NCBI RefSeq assembly: GCF_900168125.1
Contig: NZ_FUZF01000002.1
Location: 180,464 to 244,463, forward strand
Length of the DNA: 64,000 nt
Reading direction: 5' to 3'
Source of the DNA: Sphingobacterium nematocida
GTDB lineage: Bacteria; Bacteroidota; Bacteroidia; Sphingobacteriales; Sphingobacteriaceae
The notes below the pieces were generated by a model, which saw only the letters and a program-made list of their open reading frames with translations, was not told the origin of the DNA and did no database searches. Shown one piece after another: positions 51,705 through 60,291 of this stretch. Position numbers and translations under genes: made by a program. Each line of letters opens with the position of its first letter. Positions within the stretch are counted from its first letter, which is position 1.

Positions 51705-53060
51705 TTAATCTTCGTCTGGATATTCTGTTAAGTCAAAAGTTTCCATGAATTTGGTGGTAAAATTACCAGCTCTGAAATTAGGATCGCGCATTAACCGCAG
51801 GTGTAGTGGGATCGTGGTCTTAACTCCTTCGATGACAAATTCACTAAGCGCGCGTTCCATCGTACTTATGGCCTCTTCTCTTGTTTGAGCTACACAGATT
51901 AGCTTAGCAATCATAGAGTCATAGTTAGAAGGAATAGTATATCCTGCATAAACGTGTGTGTCTACACGTACACCATGACCTCCCGGGGAATGAAAGTTTG
52001 TAATCTTACCTGGTGATGGACGGAAGTTATTGAATGGGTCTTCTGCGTTTATACGACATTCTATTGCATGCATGGTAGGCTCATAGCTTTTCCCTGAAAT
52101 AGGAATACCTGCCGCCACTTTTATTTGTTCTTTGATTAAATCAAAGTTTATGACTTCTTCTGTTACGGGGTGCTCTACTTGAATACGTGTATTCATTTCC
52201 ATAAAATAGAAGTTACGGTGCTTGTCTACCAAGAACTCTATAGTACCCGCTCCTTCATAGTTAACAGCTTGTGCTCCTTTGATTGCCGCTTCACCCATTT
52301 GAGCACGTAACTCTGGTGTGATGAAAGGGGAAGGTGCTTCCTCTACTAATTTTTGATGACGGCGCTGGATCGAACAATCTCTTTCAGAAAGGTGACAAAC
52401 TGTGCCGTATTGATCCCCAATCACCTGTATTTCAATGTGACGCGGTTCTTCAACAAATTTCTCTAAATAGATACCATCGTTGCCAAAAGCTGCGGCAGAT
52501 TCTTGACGTGCTGAATCCCAGTTAGGTTCAAACTCCTCATCTTTCCAAATAATACGCATACCACGGCCACCACCTCCAGCAGTTGCTTTGATAATGACCG
52601 GATAACCGATTTCTTTGGCTATAGCAATACCCGTTTTTACATCGGGGATAAGCCCGTCCGAACCAGGTACCGTAGGTACACCAGCTTTTTTCATCGTATC
52701 TTTTGCGGAGGCTTTGTCGCCCATCTTTTCAATCTGATCTGCCGTAGCACCTATAAATTTAATGCCATATTCAGCGCAGATAGCTGAGAATTTTGCGTTT
52801 TCAGATAAAAATCCGTAACCCGGGTGTATTGCATCCGCATTGGTTAATTCGGCTGCTGCAATAATATTTGGAATATTTAAATAAGAGTCTTTACTCGCTG
52901 GAGGTCCAATACAAACTGCCTCATCAGCAAATCTTACGTGAAGACTGTCCCTGTCTGCGGTTGAATATACTGCGACACTCTTTATTCCCATCTCGCGACA
53001 AGTGCGGATGATACGTAATGCGATTTCGCCTCTATTTGCTATTAATATCTTTTTGAACAT
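51705..53060 (-). CDS. accC: Biotin carboxylase subunit of acetyl-CoA carboxylase
   Basis: A 451-residue biotin carboxylase (from ATG 53060; a start at 53081 adds seven residues). [16 protein letters not shown], the ATP-grasp lid [13 protein letters not shown], the metal-ligand [14 protein letters not shown] and the biotin-site block are typical. It carboxylates the biotin on AccB as the first step of fatty acid synthesis. It is separated from accB by about 150 bases and two hairpins, which may set the two subunits' ratio. Confidence 0.95.
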   Translation of the reverse strand: MFKKILIANRGEIALRIIRTCREMGIKSVAVYSTADRDSLHVRFADEAVCIGPPASKDSYLNIPNIIAAAELTNADAIHPGYGFLSENAKFSAICAEYGIKFIGATADQIEKMGDKASAKDTMKKAGVPTVPGSDGLIPDVKTGIAIAKEIGYPVIIKATAGGGGRGMRIIWKDEEFEPNWDSARQESAAAFGNDGIYLEKFVEEPRHIEIQVIGDQYGTVCHLSERDCSIQRRHQKLVEEAPSPFITPELRAQMGEAAIKGAQAVNYEGAGTIEFLVDKHRNFYFMEMNTRIQVEHPVTEEVINFDLIKEQIKVAAGIPISGKSYEPTMHAIECRINAEDPFNNFRPSPGKITNFHSPGGHGVRVDTHVYAGYTIPSNYDSMIAKLICVAQTREEAISTMERALSEFVIEGVKTTIPLHLRLMRDPNFRAGNFTTKFMETFDLTEYPDED

Positions 53061-53131
53061 AGTGAATAACTTGATGAACAATTAACTGTGCATTTTTGCG
53101 CAGTTCTGTAGAAGTTTTTATTTAGAAAAAA

Positions 53132-53166
53132 CGGAATAAACCCCTAATGTAAGGGTAGATATTCCG
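53132..53166 (-). terminator. Hairpin upstream of accC
   Basis: CGGAATA pairs with TATTCCG, with an inner CCCT/AGGG pairing in the loop region. It could terminate part of the transcript from accB. Confidence 0.5.
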
Positions 53167-53185
53167 GTTGTTTTTAAATTTAAAA

Positions 53186-53205
53186 AGCTGCTTAATTAAG
53201 CAGCT
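53186..53205 (-). terminator. Palindromic hairpin after accB
   Basis: A perfect 20-nt palindrome AGCTGCTTAATTAAGCAGCT five bases after the accB stop, followed on the minus strand by TTTTTAAATTTA. Read-through is needed for accC if it has no own promoter. Confidence 0.75.
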
Positions 53206-53210
53206 AGAGA

Positions 53211-53699
53211 TTATCTTGGATCAACTAAGAAAAGAGGTTGATCATACTCGACGGGTTGAGCGTCGTTCACTAATATTTTTACTATTTTACCAGATACTTC
53301 TGACTCGATTTCATTGAACAGCTTCATTGCTTCAACAATACAAGTTACTTTTCCCGGTGTGATATCATCGCCTACATTTACAAATGGAGCTTTATCTGGG
53401 CCTGAGGAACGATAAAAAGTACCTATCATAGGTGATTTTACAGTGATGAAATGAGACTCATCGTCTGCAGCAGGTGTCGCAACTACAGCTACCGGTGCTG
53501 TTACTGGAGCTGCTGGAGCAGGGGCGCCTTGAACAGCGACTGGAGCAACGGCAGCAGGTAAAGATGCAGTAACATAAGTTGGTTCCTGATTTGTTTTTAT
53601 TGTGATCTTGAAATCTTTTTCTTCAATCGATACTTCATTCACTCCTGATTTAGAAACAAATTTGATCAGGTCTTGAATTTGTTTGATATCCATACTCAT
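53211..53699 (-). CDS. accB: Biotin carboxyl carrier protein of acetyl-CoA carboxylase
   Basis: A 162-residue carrier with an N-terminal helical part, an Ala/Pro/Val-rich linker (about residues 45-80) and a biotinyl domain. The biotin-receiving Lys126 lies in VEAMKLFNEI (the EAMK form usual in such carriers). It shuttles CO2 from AccC to the carboxyltransferase. First of the accB-accC pair, downstream of fabH by 146 bases. Confidence 0.96.
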   Translation of the reverse strand: MSMDIKQIQDLIKFVSKSGVNEVSIEEKDFKITIKTNQEPTYVTASLPAAVAPVAVQGAPAPAAPVTAPVAVVATPAADDESHFITVKSPMIGTFYRSSGPDKAPFVNVGDDITPGKVTCIVEAMKLFNEIESEVSGKIVKILVNDAQPVEYDQPLFLVDPR

Positions 53700-53845
53700 A
53701 CTTCAGTAGGTTTTATTTTTTTAAATAATTTTTAAAATAGCGTATAAAGATACATAAAAACTTTTACGATTCTATTGAATTGCCAACAGTCGTGAAAGTT
53801 GTTACGGCTTTTGTAATAGTTATATTTTTAGCAAAATGGATAAAC

Positions 53846-54835
53846 TTAATAGGCCCATTTTAAATATACAGAGCCCCAAGTGAATCCTCCGCCAAATGCA
53901 GCAAGAATTAAGTTGTCTCCTTTTTTTAACTGACTTTCCCATTCCCATAAACAAAGTGGAATGGTGCCACTCGTTGTATTTCCATATTTATGGATGTTCA
54001 CCATTACTTTTTCCTCTGGAAGACCAGCCCGTTCAGCTGTAGCATCGATAATGCGTTTATTTGCTTGATGCGGTACTAGCCAAGCGATATCATCTGCTGT
54101 AAGCTGATTGCGTACCATGATTTCGTGAGCCACATCAGCCATATTAGTTACAGCGAATTTAAATACTGTTTTCCCTTCTTGATAAGCATAGTGTAAACCC
54201 GCTTCAACAGTCTCATGCGATGCTGGATTTAGCGATCCACCACCTTTGATATTTAAGTATTGGCCTCCCGAACCATCTGTTTTTAAGATCGTGTCTTGTA
54301 TGCCATTACCTTCTGTATTCGGTTCTAATAATACGGCGCCGCAGCCATCTCCAAACAAGATACAGGTGTTGCGATCAGTATAGTTTACCACAGACGACAT
54401 TTTGTCTGCGCCAACGACTAATACTTTTTTATGTTTGCCTGATTCAATGAACTGCGAGCCTGTTGTTAATCCAAATAAAAAACCTGAACAAGCAGCCTGC
54501 AAATCGTAGCCCCAAGCATTTTTAGCTCCAATTTTATCAGCTAGAATATTAGCCGTAGCTGGAAACAACATGTCAGGGGTACTTGTACAAAAAATAATTA
54601 AGTCGATATCCTCTGCTGTGATTCCTCTTTTTTCAAGTAATCCTTTGACAGCAGGGACTGCTAAATCAGATGTTGCAAGTCCTTCACCCTTTAGAATACG
54701 ACGTTCTTTGATACCTGTGCGTGATACAATCCACTCGTCATTGGTATCAACCATTGTTTCTAGTTCCTTGTTTGTTAATACATATTCCGGAACATACCCA
54801 TTTACCGCCGTAATAGCTGCATGAATTTTAGACAT
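53846..54835 (-). CDS. fabH: 3-oxoacyl-ACP synthase III
   Basis: A 329-residue condensing enzyme that starts fatty acid chains from acyl-CoA and malonyl-ACP. The active-site Cys116 (AACSGFLFG), His in PHQANKRI and Asn in [12 protein letters not shown] form the usual triad. Typical length. It follows plsX by six bases, as in many bacteria. Confidence 0.96.
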   Translation of the reverse strand: MSKIHAAITAVNGYVPEYVLTNKELETMVDTNDEWIVSRTGIKERRILKGEGLATSDLAVPAVKGLLEKRGITAEDIDLIIFCTSTPDMLFPATANILADKIGAKNAWGYDLQAACSGFLFGLTTGSQFIESGKHKKVLVVGADKMSSVVNYTDRNTCILFGDGCGAVLLEPNTEGNGIQDTILKTDGSGGQYLNIKGGGSLNPASHETVEAGLHYAYQEGKTVFKFAVTNMADVAHEIMVRNQLTADDIAWLVPHQANKRIIDATAERAGLPEEKVMVNIHKYGNTTSGTIPLCLWEWESQLKKGDNLILAAFGGGFTWGSVYLKWAY

Positions 54836-54841
54836 ATTATC

Positions 54842-55780
54842 TTAGTTAAAAGCTGATTTAATCTTGTCAATAAATTTTGACTCGATCATATCTTTGGATA
54901 GTAATACCATGTTTTTTATTGCTTCAGGTGTAGAGATACCATGACCAATAATGACGGGAGCATTGACACCTAATATTGGACTTCCACCGTACCGTTCATA
55001 ATTGAACCTGTCAAAAAAGTCGTCCTTAAAGCCCTTTTTCAATGTGACCACATAGAAAGATTCCGCTAATTTTAGAACAACATTGCCCGTATACCCATCA
55101 CATACATATACATCAGCCTGATCTGTAAACAAATCACGTCCTTCAGCATTACCTATGAAATTGATTTTGGGGTTTGATTTTAGTAGGGGATAGGTCGATA
55201 TTGTTAGAATGTTTCCTTTTTCTTCTTCTTCTCCAATGTTCAAAAGGCCAACTTTTGGATTTTGTACGCCGTATACATGTTCAGAATACAAGCTGCCTAG
55301 TAAGGCAAACTGATTTAACATTTCGGGTTTACAATCTGCGTTGGCTCCAACGTCAAGGAGAATTCCGTAACCATTTTTGAGTTTAGGAACATTTGTTGCT
55401 ATCGCTGGTCTTAATACTCCGGGGATAGTTTTTACACTGAACATAGCTCCTACAAGCATAGCACCAGTGTTTCCTGCAGAAGAGAAAGAGTCAATCTCAC
55501 CGTTTTTTAATAACTCAAAGCCTTTAGCTACGCTTGAGTTAGGCTTTTGGGTGATAGCTTTGGTAGGATGTTCATGCATCGAAATGTTTTCCGGGGCATG
55601 GACGTAATCAAATAGCAGTGGGTCTACTCCAGCTTCTATTATCCGATTTCTGCTATCTTCTTCGTCTCCGAACAACACAATACGTTGATCGTTTTTAAGA
55701 ACTTTTTGTGCTTCTATAGCACCAAGAATTGTGGAATTTGGAGCATAATCTCCACCTAAGACGTCTAATCCAATCTTCAT
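54842..55780 (-). CDS. plsX: Phosphate acyltransferase PlsX
   Basis: A 312-residue enzyme that makes acyl-phosphate from acyl-ACP for the PlsX-PlsY route to phosphatidic acid. Motifs DVLGGDYAPNSTILGA, SAGNTGAMLVGAMF and VCDGYTGNVVLKLAE are typical. It follows rpmF after a 15-bp hairpin and precedes fabH, in the conserved DUF177-rpmF-plsX-fabH order. Confidence 0.96.
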   Translation of the reverse strand: MKIGLDVLGGDYAPNSTILGAIEAQKVLKNDQRIVLFGDEEDSRNRIIEAGVDPLLFDYVHAPENISMHEHPTKAITQKPNSSVAKGFELLKNGEIDSFSSAGNTGAMLVGAMFSVKTIPGVLRPAIATNVPKLKNGYGILLDVGANADCKPEMLNQFALLGSLYSEHVYGVQNPKVGLLNIGEEEEKGNILTISTYPLLKSNPKINFIGNAEGRDLFTDQADVYVCDGYTGNVVLKLAESFYVVTLKKGFKDDFFDRFNYERYGGSPILGVNAPVIIGHGISTPEAIKNMVLLSKDMIESKFIDKIKSAFN

Positions 55781-55811
55781 CCGTTATTATTTTTCTAAAT
55801 CAATAATACGC

Positions 55812-55871
55812 AAAAAACATCCCAAATTAAAGCAAAATGTTAAATAATTAAGCTTTTTTGGGATGTTTTTT
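55812..55871 (-). terminator. Possible terminator between rpmF and plsX
   Basis: A 15-bp stem (55812-55826 with 55857-55871) with a 30-nt loop just after the rpmF stop, with a T run on the minus strand. It may be partial, since plsX is usually in the same operon. Confidence 0.6.
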
Positions 55872-55883
55872 AAAAGATATTTT

Positions 55884-56075
55884 TTAGACAGCAGCAGTGT
55901 TCTCGATAATCAATTTACCGTTGTAGTATAAATTGCCATCTACTTCATATGCTTTGTGTGGTACGTGTACTGCACCTGTTTCTTTACATACTGTCAATGT
56001 AGGTTTTTCAGCCTTATAATGTGTTCTTCTTTTGTCTCTTCTCGATTTCGAAGTCTTACGTTTTGGATGTGCCAT
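55884..56075 (-). CDS. rpmF: 50S ribosomal protein L32
   Basis: A 63-residue basic protein with the L32 start AHPKRKTSKSRRDKRR and LTVCKETGAVHVPHKAY. Only one cysteine is left, so it is the zinc-free form. Sixteen bases after the DUF177 gene, in the usual order. Confidence 0.97.
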   Translation of the reverse strand: MAHPKRKTSKSRRDKRRTHYKAEKPTLTVCKETGAVHVPHKAYEVDGNLYYNGKLIIENTAAV

Positions 56076-56091
56076 CTCGTATTATGTTTTT

Positions 56092-56634
56092 TTAATTGTT
56101 TTTAATATTCTTTAATGCGGCCCAACGAGGGTCAATACTTTCGTTTTCTGTTACCGACTCTTCTTCTGCATCTACTGTTCCACTGATCTTTGCTAACATT
56201 TCGGGATCACATGTTGTGTCTTCACCTTGTTCGCTGCATTTAGCGTAATAAGGAACTTGAACGTTGATGTATTCGTAAAGTAGTGTAGCAATGTCTAGTT
56301 CATGGTCTGTCTTGTTCAAGACAATGACCTCTTCGGTGTCATCAGCCCATTCTTCATTGATGAACTTCACGATCACTCGTTCAGAAAAATGAACTGGAGA
56401 TTGAATCTCCGCTAAACAAACATCGCATGTTAGTGAAATCTTTCCGCTAATGTCAAAATTGACGATTAGCATGGATTCTTGCTTCTGTAGTGAAACTTTC
56501 GCAAGAAGACTTCCTTTTTTAACTAATGAATGCTCAAAGCAGTCAAAGAACTTGTTGTCAATCTCAAAGTCAAAATCATGTTTCCCTGCAGCAAGTCCTG
56601 AAAAGGGGATTCTATATTGTTTTAGATACTTCAA
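56092..56634 (-). CDS. DUF177 (YceD-like) protein
   Basis: A 180-residue member of the YceD/DUF177 family, needed for 23S rRNA accumulation in some bacteria. A zinc-like CDVC pair (LTCDVCLAEI) and two later Cys (AKCSEQ, TTCDPE) are seen. C-terminal PRWAALKNIKNN ends as expected (typical D-PR-a-L motif). First gene of the lipid cluster, a position conserved in many phyla. Confidence 0.92.
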   Translation of the reverse strand: MKYLKQYRIPFSGLAAGKHDFDFEIDNKFFDCFEHSLVKKGSLLAKVSLQKQESMLIVNFDISGKISLTCDVCLAEIQSPVHFSERVIVKFINEEWADDTEEVIVLNKTDHELDIATLLYEYINVQVPYYAKCSEQGEDTTCDPEMLAKISGTVDAEEESVTENESIDPRWAALKNIKNN

Positions 56635-56703
56635 AATCTTGTATTTGAGCCTGCAAAATTAATGTTTTAAAACCAAGGATGCAATTATTTTGTAAAATAA
56701 ATT

Positions 56704-57366
56704 TTATTCCTCGTCTCCGTAGTATTTTGTGCCTAGTTCTACCTTTTCACGGTTGTTGGCCATGCGCCATTTATTGGTGTCACGAAGCGAATATGCGCAA
56801 CCGCAGTATTCCTGCATGTAGAATTTCTCTCGTTTACTGATTTCTAACATACGGGCCGAACCACCCTTTTTACGCCAATTGAATGTCCAATATTCCATGT
56901 TTGGGTGGCGCGAAGCAGCTCGTAGACCGCAGTCATTGATCTGTTCCATATTTTTCCAGCGAGATATACCCAAAGAGCTTGATATGACATCAAATCCATT
57001 GGCGGCAGCATACTCCGCGGTTTTTTCAAAGCGCATGTCAAAGCACATGGTACATCGGATGCCTTTTTCAGGTTCATGTTCCATGCCTTTGGCTAATTCA
57101 AACCAATGATCCACGTCGTAGTCGGCGTCTATGAAAGGGATATTGTGTTTCTCTGCAAACCGAATATTTTCATCTTTACGGATGTCGTATTCCTTTCTCG
57201 GATGAATATTGGGGTTATAGAAATAAATAGTGAAATCAATATCTGAGGAAATTAATGCCTCCATAACTTCACCGGCACAAGGCGCACAGCAAGAGTGCAA
57301 TAAGAGCTTCTTGCCATCTTTGGGTAATGTTAATTTTTCCCTGTTGAATTCTTTCGTAATCTCCAT
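56704..57366 (-). CDS. queH: Epoxyqueuosine reductase QueH
   Basis: A 220-residue iron-sulfur enzyme that reduces epoxyqueuosine to queuosine in tRNA. Four conserved cysteines are visible: the adjacent pair and third Cys in HSCCAPC, later RCTMCFDMR, and the QueH end [11 protein letters not shown]. It replaces the B12-dependent QueG. Divergent from the lipoprotein gene. Confidence 0.93.
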   Translation of the reverse strand: MEITKEFNREKLTLPKDGKKLLLHSCCAPCAGEVMEALISSDIDFTIYFYNPNIHPRKEYDIRKDENIRFAEKHNIPFIDADYDVDHWFELAKGMEHEPEKGIRCTMCFDMRFEKTAEYAAANGFDVISSSLGISRWKNMEQINDCGLRAASRHPNMEYWTFNWRKKGGSARMLEISKREKFYMQEYCGCAYSLRDTNKWRMANNREKVELGTKYYGDEE

Positions 57367-57523
57367 GATTATTTTCTTCCCGACTGCAATTTTACGGAAA
57401 ACTCTCTACATTATAAAGTTTATTGTGGTTGTGGCGATTACTCTCTCTTTTTCGTTACCATTTATGTGGAGTATTCTCCGCCAAATTTTCGAATAGGAGT
57501 TCGTGAATATAAAGCATTTTACA

Positions 57524-57531
57524 TAAGTTTG
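57524..57531 (+). promoter_or_regulatory. -7 element upstream of the propeller-like lipoprotein gene
   Basis: TAAGTTTG, an exact TAnnTTTG match, 23 bases before the ATG at 57555. Confidence 0.5.
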
Positions 57532-57554
57532 CATATTAAGAATTAATCCATAAC

Positions 57555-58673
57555 ATGAAGAATTATCTCTTTTCTATAGTTGCAGTATTTATAGTAGTTT
57601 CGATTGTTGCCTGTAAGCGTGACGATGATGAACCAGAACGTGTACGAAAGTCTATATCGAGGTTGTATGTTTCTACGGAGGATTATGCGAGTGGTTCAGC
57701 GGCAGCCGACCTTTATAATGTTTGGGCTTTGGATGGTGTTAATGATGAGAAACTCCCTCAGACTTTCGCATTCAAGTTAGCGTCTGCTGCAAAAGGTGGG
57801 AGTATGATTCACTTCAGTCCATTTTCTGGAGGATCGCTTTTTCAGGGAAGTGTAAATAGTCAATCTAGCCTAGATACTGCTGTGCATGTTATGGAAGTGA
57901 GTAAAACAGGTGTGATTAGTAATAGAAACAGTATCAGAAACCGGATGTATGATAAGGTTAGAGGATTGTTTTATACTGTGGTCAATGATGGTCAGCTTTC
58001 GGAGGACTATCTTCTCTTTGCAAATGCTTCGGATACGACGAAGGGTACGCCACCCAATCAACCAGCAGTACCAGACTATACTTTGTTTGCTATCGATAGA
58101 CCACGTAATAAAGGTAATTTTACTAGGCCGCGTTATCGCATGAAACTTGATCATAATCCTTGGGGGGTTATCGGTATTGGGAATGACTTGGTTATTTCTA
58201 ATGCAGCGGAAAAAGACGGTGGAGTGGTCATTTACAAGGGCTTTATACCTCAGTTATTAAATAATGGCGATACGATTATGAAAGCTCCTGAAAAATACGT
58301 GCTGAAGGTTGCTGATGCGCAGAATATCAGAGGACTTTCCTATTCTGCAAGTGCTGACGTTTTATTGTTGACAGACTATGTTCAAGGGCAGGCAAATTCT
58401 GGAAAAATTCTGGTCTTTGAAAAATTCTCCCAATATCAAGCTTCACAAACCATAACGCCGACACGGATAGTAACAGGTGCTCTTACGAAACTACAAGAAC
58501 CCATGGATGTAGCCATAGATAGTAAAGAGGATGGGAAGTATTTCTTTGTAGCAGATCCTGCTGCCAGTAGGGTTTTTCGTTTTCTGATTAGTGCTACAGG
58601 AAACGTTGCTCCCGATGCAGAACTCACAGTTGAAAACAGACGACCTCGATCGATCTCTTTAGACTCCCGTTAA
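57555..58673 (+). CDS. Lipoprotein with NHL/beta-propeller-like repeats
   Basis: A 372-residue protein with a lipoprotein signal (FIVVSIVAC, Cys20). The mature part has repeats like GVIGIGNDLVISNA, NIRGLSYSASADVLLLTDY and EPMDVAIDSKEDGKYFFVAD, which look like blades of a six-bladed propeller (NHL or SMP-30-like). Likely outer-membrane anchored. Function unknown. Its stop overlaps the stop of the converging gene by four bases. Confidence 0.7.
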   Translation: MKNYLFSIVAVFIVVSIVACKRDDDEPERVRKSISRLYVSTEDYASGSAAADLYNVWALDGVNDEKLPQTFAFKLASAAKGGSMIHFSPFSGGSLFQGSVNSQSSLDTAVHVMEVSKTGVISNRNSIRNRMYDKVRGLFYTVVNDGQLSEDYLLFANASDTTKGTPPNQPAVPDYTLFAIDRPRNKGNFTRPRYRMKLDHNPWGVIGIGNDLVISNAAEKDGGVVIYKGFIPQLLNNGDTIMKAPEKYVLKVADAQNIRGLSYSASADVLLLTDYVQGQANSGKILVFEKFSQYQASQTITPTRIVTGALTKLQEPMDVAIDSKEDGKYFFVADPAASRVFRFLISATGNVAPDAELTVENRRPRSISLDSR

Positions 58674-59518
58674 TTAAAATCAGATAGTAAAAGGAGAAGG
58701 GTATTAACCTCTTCTCTTTTTTCGATATTTCCCAGATTGTCGTAAGCGGTCGTTAGATTACGTAATACCCGTTTGATGATGGCGATATTTGAACAGGGGA
58801 GCGTGTACTCTTCTTTGGGGGGCAGATTAAGTTGCTTAAGAAAAGAGAAGATATCATCATGTTTCATCACCTGGCCCCGGTTGAATACATTAATGTAGAA
58901 TAATGGACTTTCATGCTCTTCATCGATATAGGCAACGATGAAATGTTTGGGGAGATTGACGCCATAAATTGGAATATCAAGCTTTTGGGCTATAATACTA
59001 TAGATACAAGCTAGAGAGATAGGATTGCCTTTTTTTGTTTCAAGGACTTTATGCAAAAATGAATTTTGAGGATCGTGATAATTTGTGGTATTGCCTGAAA
59101 GGCCAAACTCCCGAAAAATAATGTTATTCAAAAGCTTAACCTTTTCTAACGGGCTCATTTCATACATGAGCTGAAACCAAGCATTTCTTCGTAGCTCTGC
59201 CAGTTGGTAATGAACGGCATTCTCATCTAGATTCGGATATTGATATCTGTTTATAGTCAAAAGACCTTCTAAAAGATCATCGTTGTTCTGTAACGCCCAG
59301 ATTTGAAGATCGTTTTGAACCTGGTCAAATTGAATTTTGTGGATTATATTTTCAATCCGTGTCTGTGACAAAGGGTCAAACGAAGACTCCCAGCTAGCCT
59401 CTAGCTGAGGAATCACCTCCGGTCCAGAAGTGATCAGCTGCTGCTGCACCTGATTGAAAATCTCCATATCAGGATCATCCAACAAAGATATAAGCGCTTT
59501 CAGTTCCTTTTCCTCCAT
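58670..59518 (-). CDS. SirB1-like transglutaminase-fold protein
   Basis: A 282-residue protein. The core KKGNPISLACIYSIIAQKLDI and GVNLPKHFIVAYID, with a Cys and a His that fit the transglutaminase-like fold of the SirB1 family, is at about residues 155-195. The N-terminal half is helical (TPR-like). Function unknown. It lies downstream of the ABC exporter genes in the same direction by 45 bases. Confidence 0.83.
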   Translation of the reverse strand: MEEKELKALISLLDDPDMEIFNQVQQQLITSGPEVIPQLEASWESSFDPLSQTRIENIIHKIQFDQVQNDLQIWALQNNDDLLEGLLTINRYQYPNLDENAVHYQLAELRRNAWFQLMYEMSPLEKVKLLNNIIFREFGLSGNTTNYHDPQNSFLHKVLETKKGNPISLACIYSIIAQKLDIPIYGVNLPKHFIVAYIDEEHESPLFYINVFNRGQVMKHDDIFSFLKQLNLPPKEEYTLPCSNIAIIKRVLRNLTTAYDNLGNIEKREEVNTLLLLLSDFN

Positions 59519-59563
59519 ATACTAATTTAAGAAAAAGAAAGCGCTTGTACAATGTTTGGATAT

Positions 59564-60229
59564 TTATATGTCTTTCAATTGACCATCTAGCATGTTGATT
59601 ATACGGTGACCATATTCGGCATTTTTTTCCGAATGGGTTACCTGTATGATCGTAACCCCATCTTCATTTAGCTGTTTGAACAATGTCATGATATCTTCAC
59701 CTTGTTTTGAGTTGAGGTTGCCAGTAGGTTCATCTGCCAATAATAATTTAGGCGACGAAGCTAGCGCTCTAGCGATGCCTACGACCTGTTGCTGCCCACC
59801 AGAAAGTTGTGATGGGAAGAGGTCTTTTTTGCCTACGATACCAAATCTATCCAGCATATCGGCTACTATGGCTTTACGCTCTTTACCGGTTAGATCTTTG
59901 TAGATGAGTGGAGTCTCTATGTTCTCATAGACCGTAAGCTCGTCGATCAAATGGTAGGACTGAAAGACATAGCCCATGGATGATTGAAACAAGGCAGCCC
60001 TCTTTTTTGCCTTTAGCGCAAGTACATCTTCGTCCATAAAATAGTACTTGCCTTCATTTGGTTCGTCGAGGGAACCGATTACGTTCAGTAATGTGGATTT
60101 TCCAGATCCGGAGGGACCCATTATAGAGACAAAATCTCCCTGCTCAATATTCAAGTTAATGTCCTTTAATACGTATGAGCGGGTACCACCTACATTGTAC
60201 CATTTAAATATATTTTCTAGTTTTATCAT
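59564..60229 (-). CDS. ABC transporter ATP-binding protein (MacB/LolD-like)
   Basis: A 221-residue ATPase with Walker A GPSGSGKST, signature LSGGQQQ, Walker B LLLADEPTGNL and the His switch VTHS. Short single-domain ATPases of this type pair with FtsX/MacB-like permeases. Two such permeases lie directly upstream in the same direction. Likely export of peptides or lipoproteins, or a mechanotransmission role; the substrate cannot be told. Confidence 0.94.
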   Translation of the reverse strand: MIKLENIFKWYNVGGTRSYVLKDINLNIEQGDFVSIMGPSGSGKSTLLNVIGSLDEPNEGKYYFMDEDVLALKAKKRAALFQSSMGYVFQSYHLIDELTVYENIETPLIYKDLTGKERKAIVADMLDRFGIVGKKDLFPSQLSGGQQQVVGIARALASSPKLLLADEPTGNLNSKQGEDIMTLFKQLNEDGVTIIQVTHSEKNAEYGHRIINMLDGQLKDI

Positions 60230-60291
60230 TTTTAGATATTGGATTTAAGAATGAGATTTTGAGACCTTGCTTTGGGTTATTATATTAATTA

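Noticed and set aside
53861-54835. Separate operon for a thiolase-like condensing system
   Set aside because: The Cys-His-Asn triad and plsX neighbourhood point clearly to an ordinary fabH in the usual lipid cluster.
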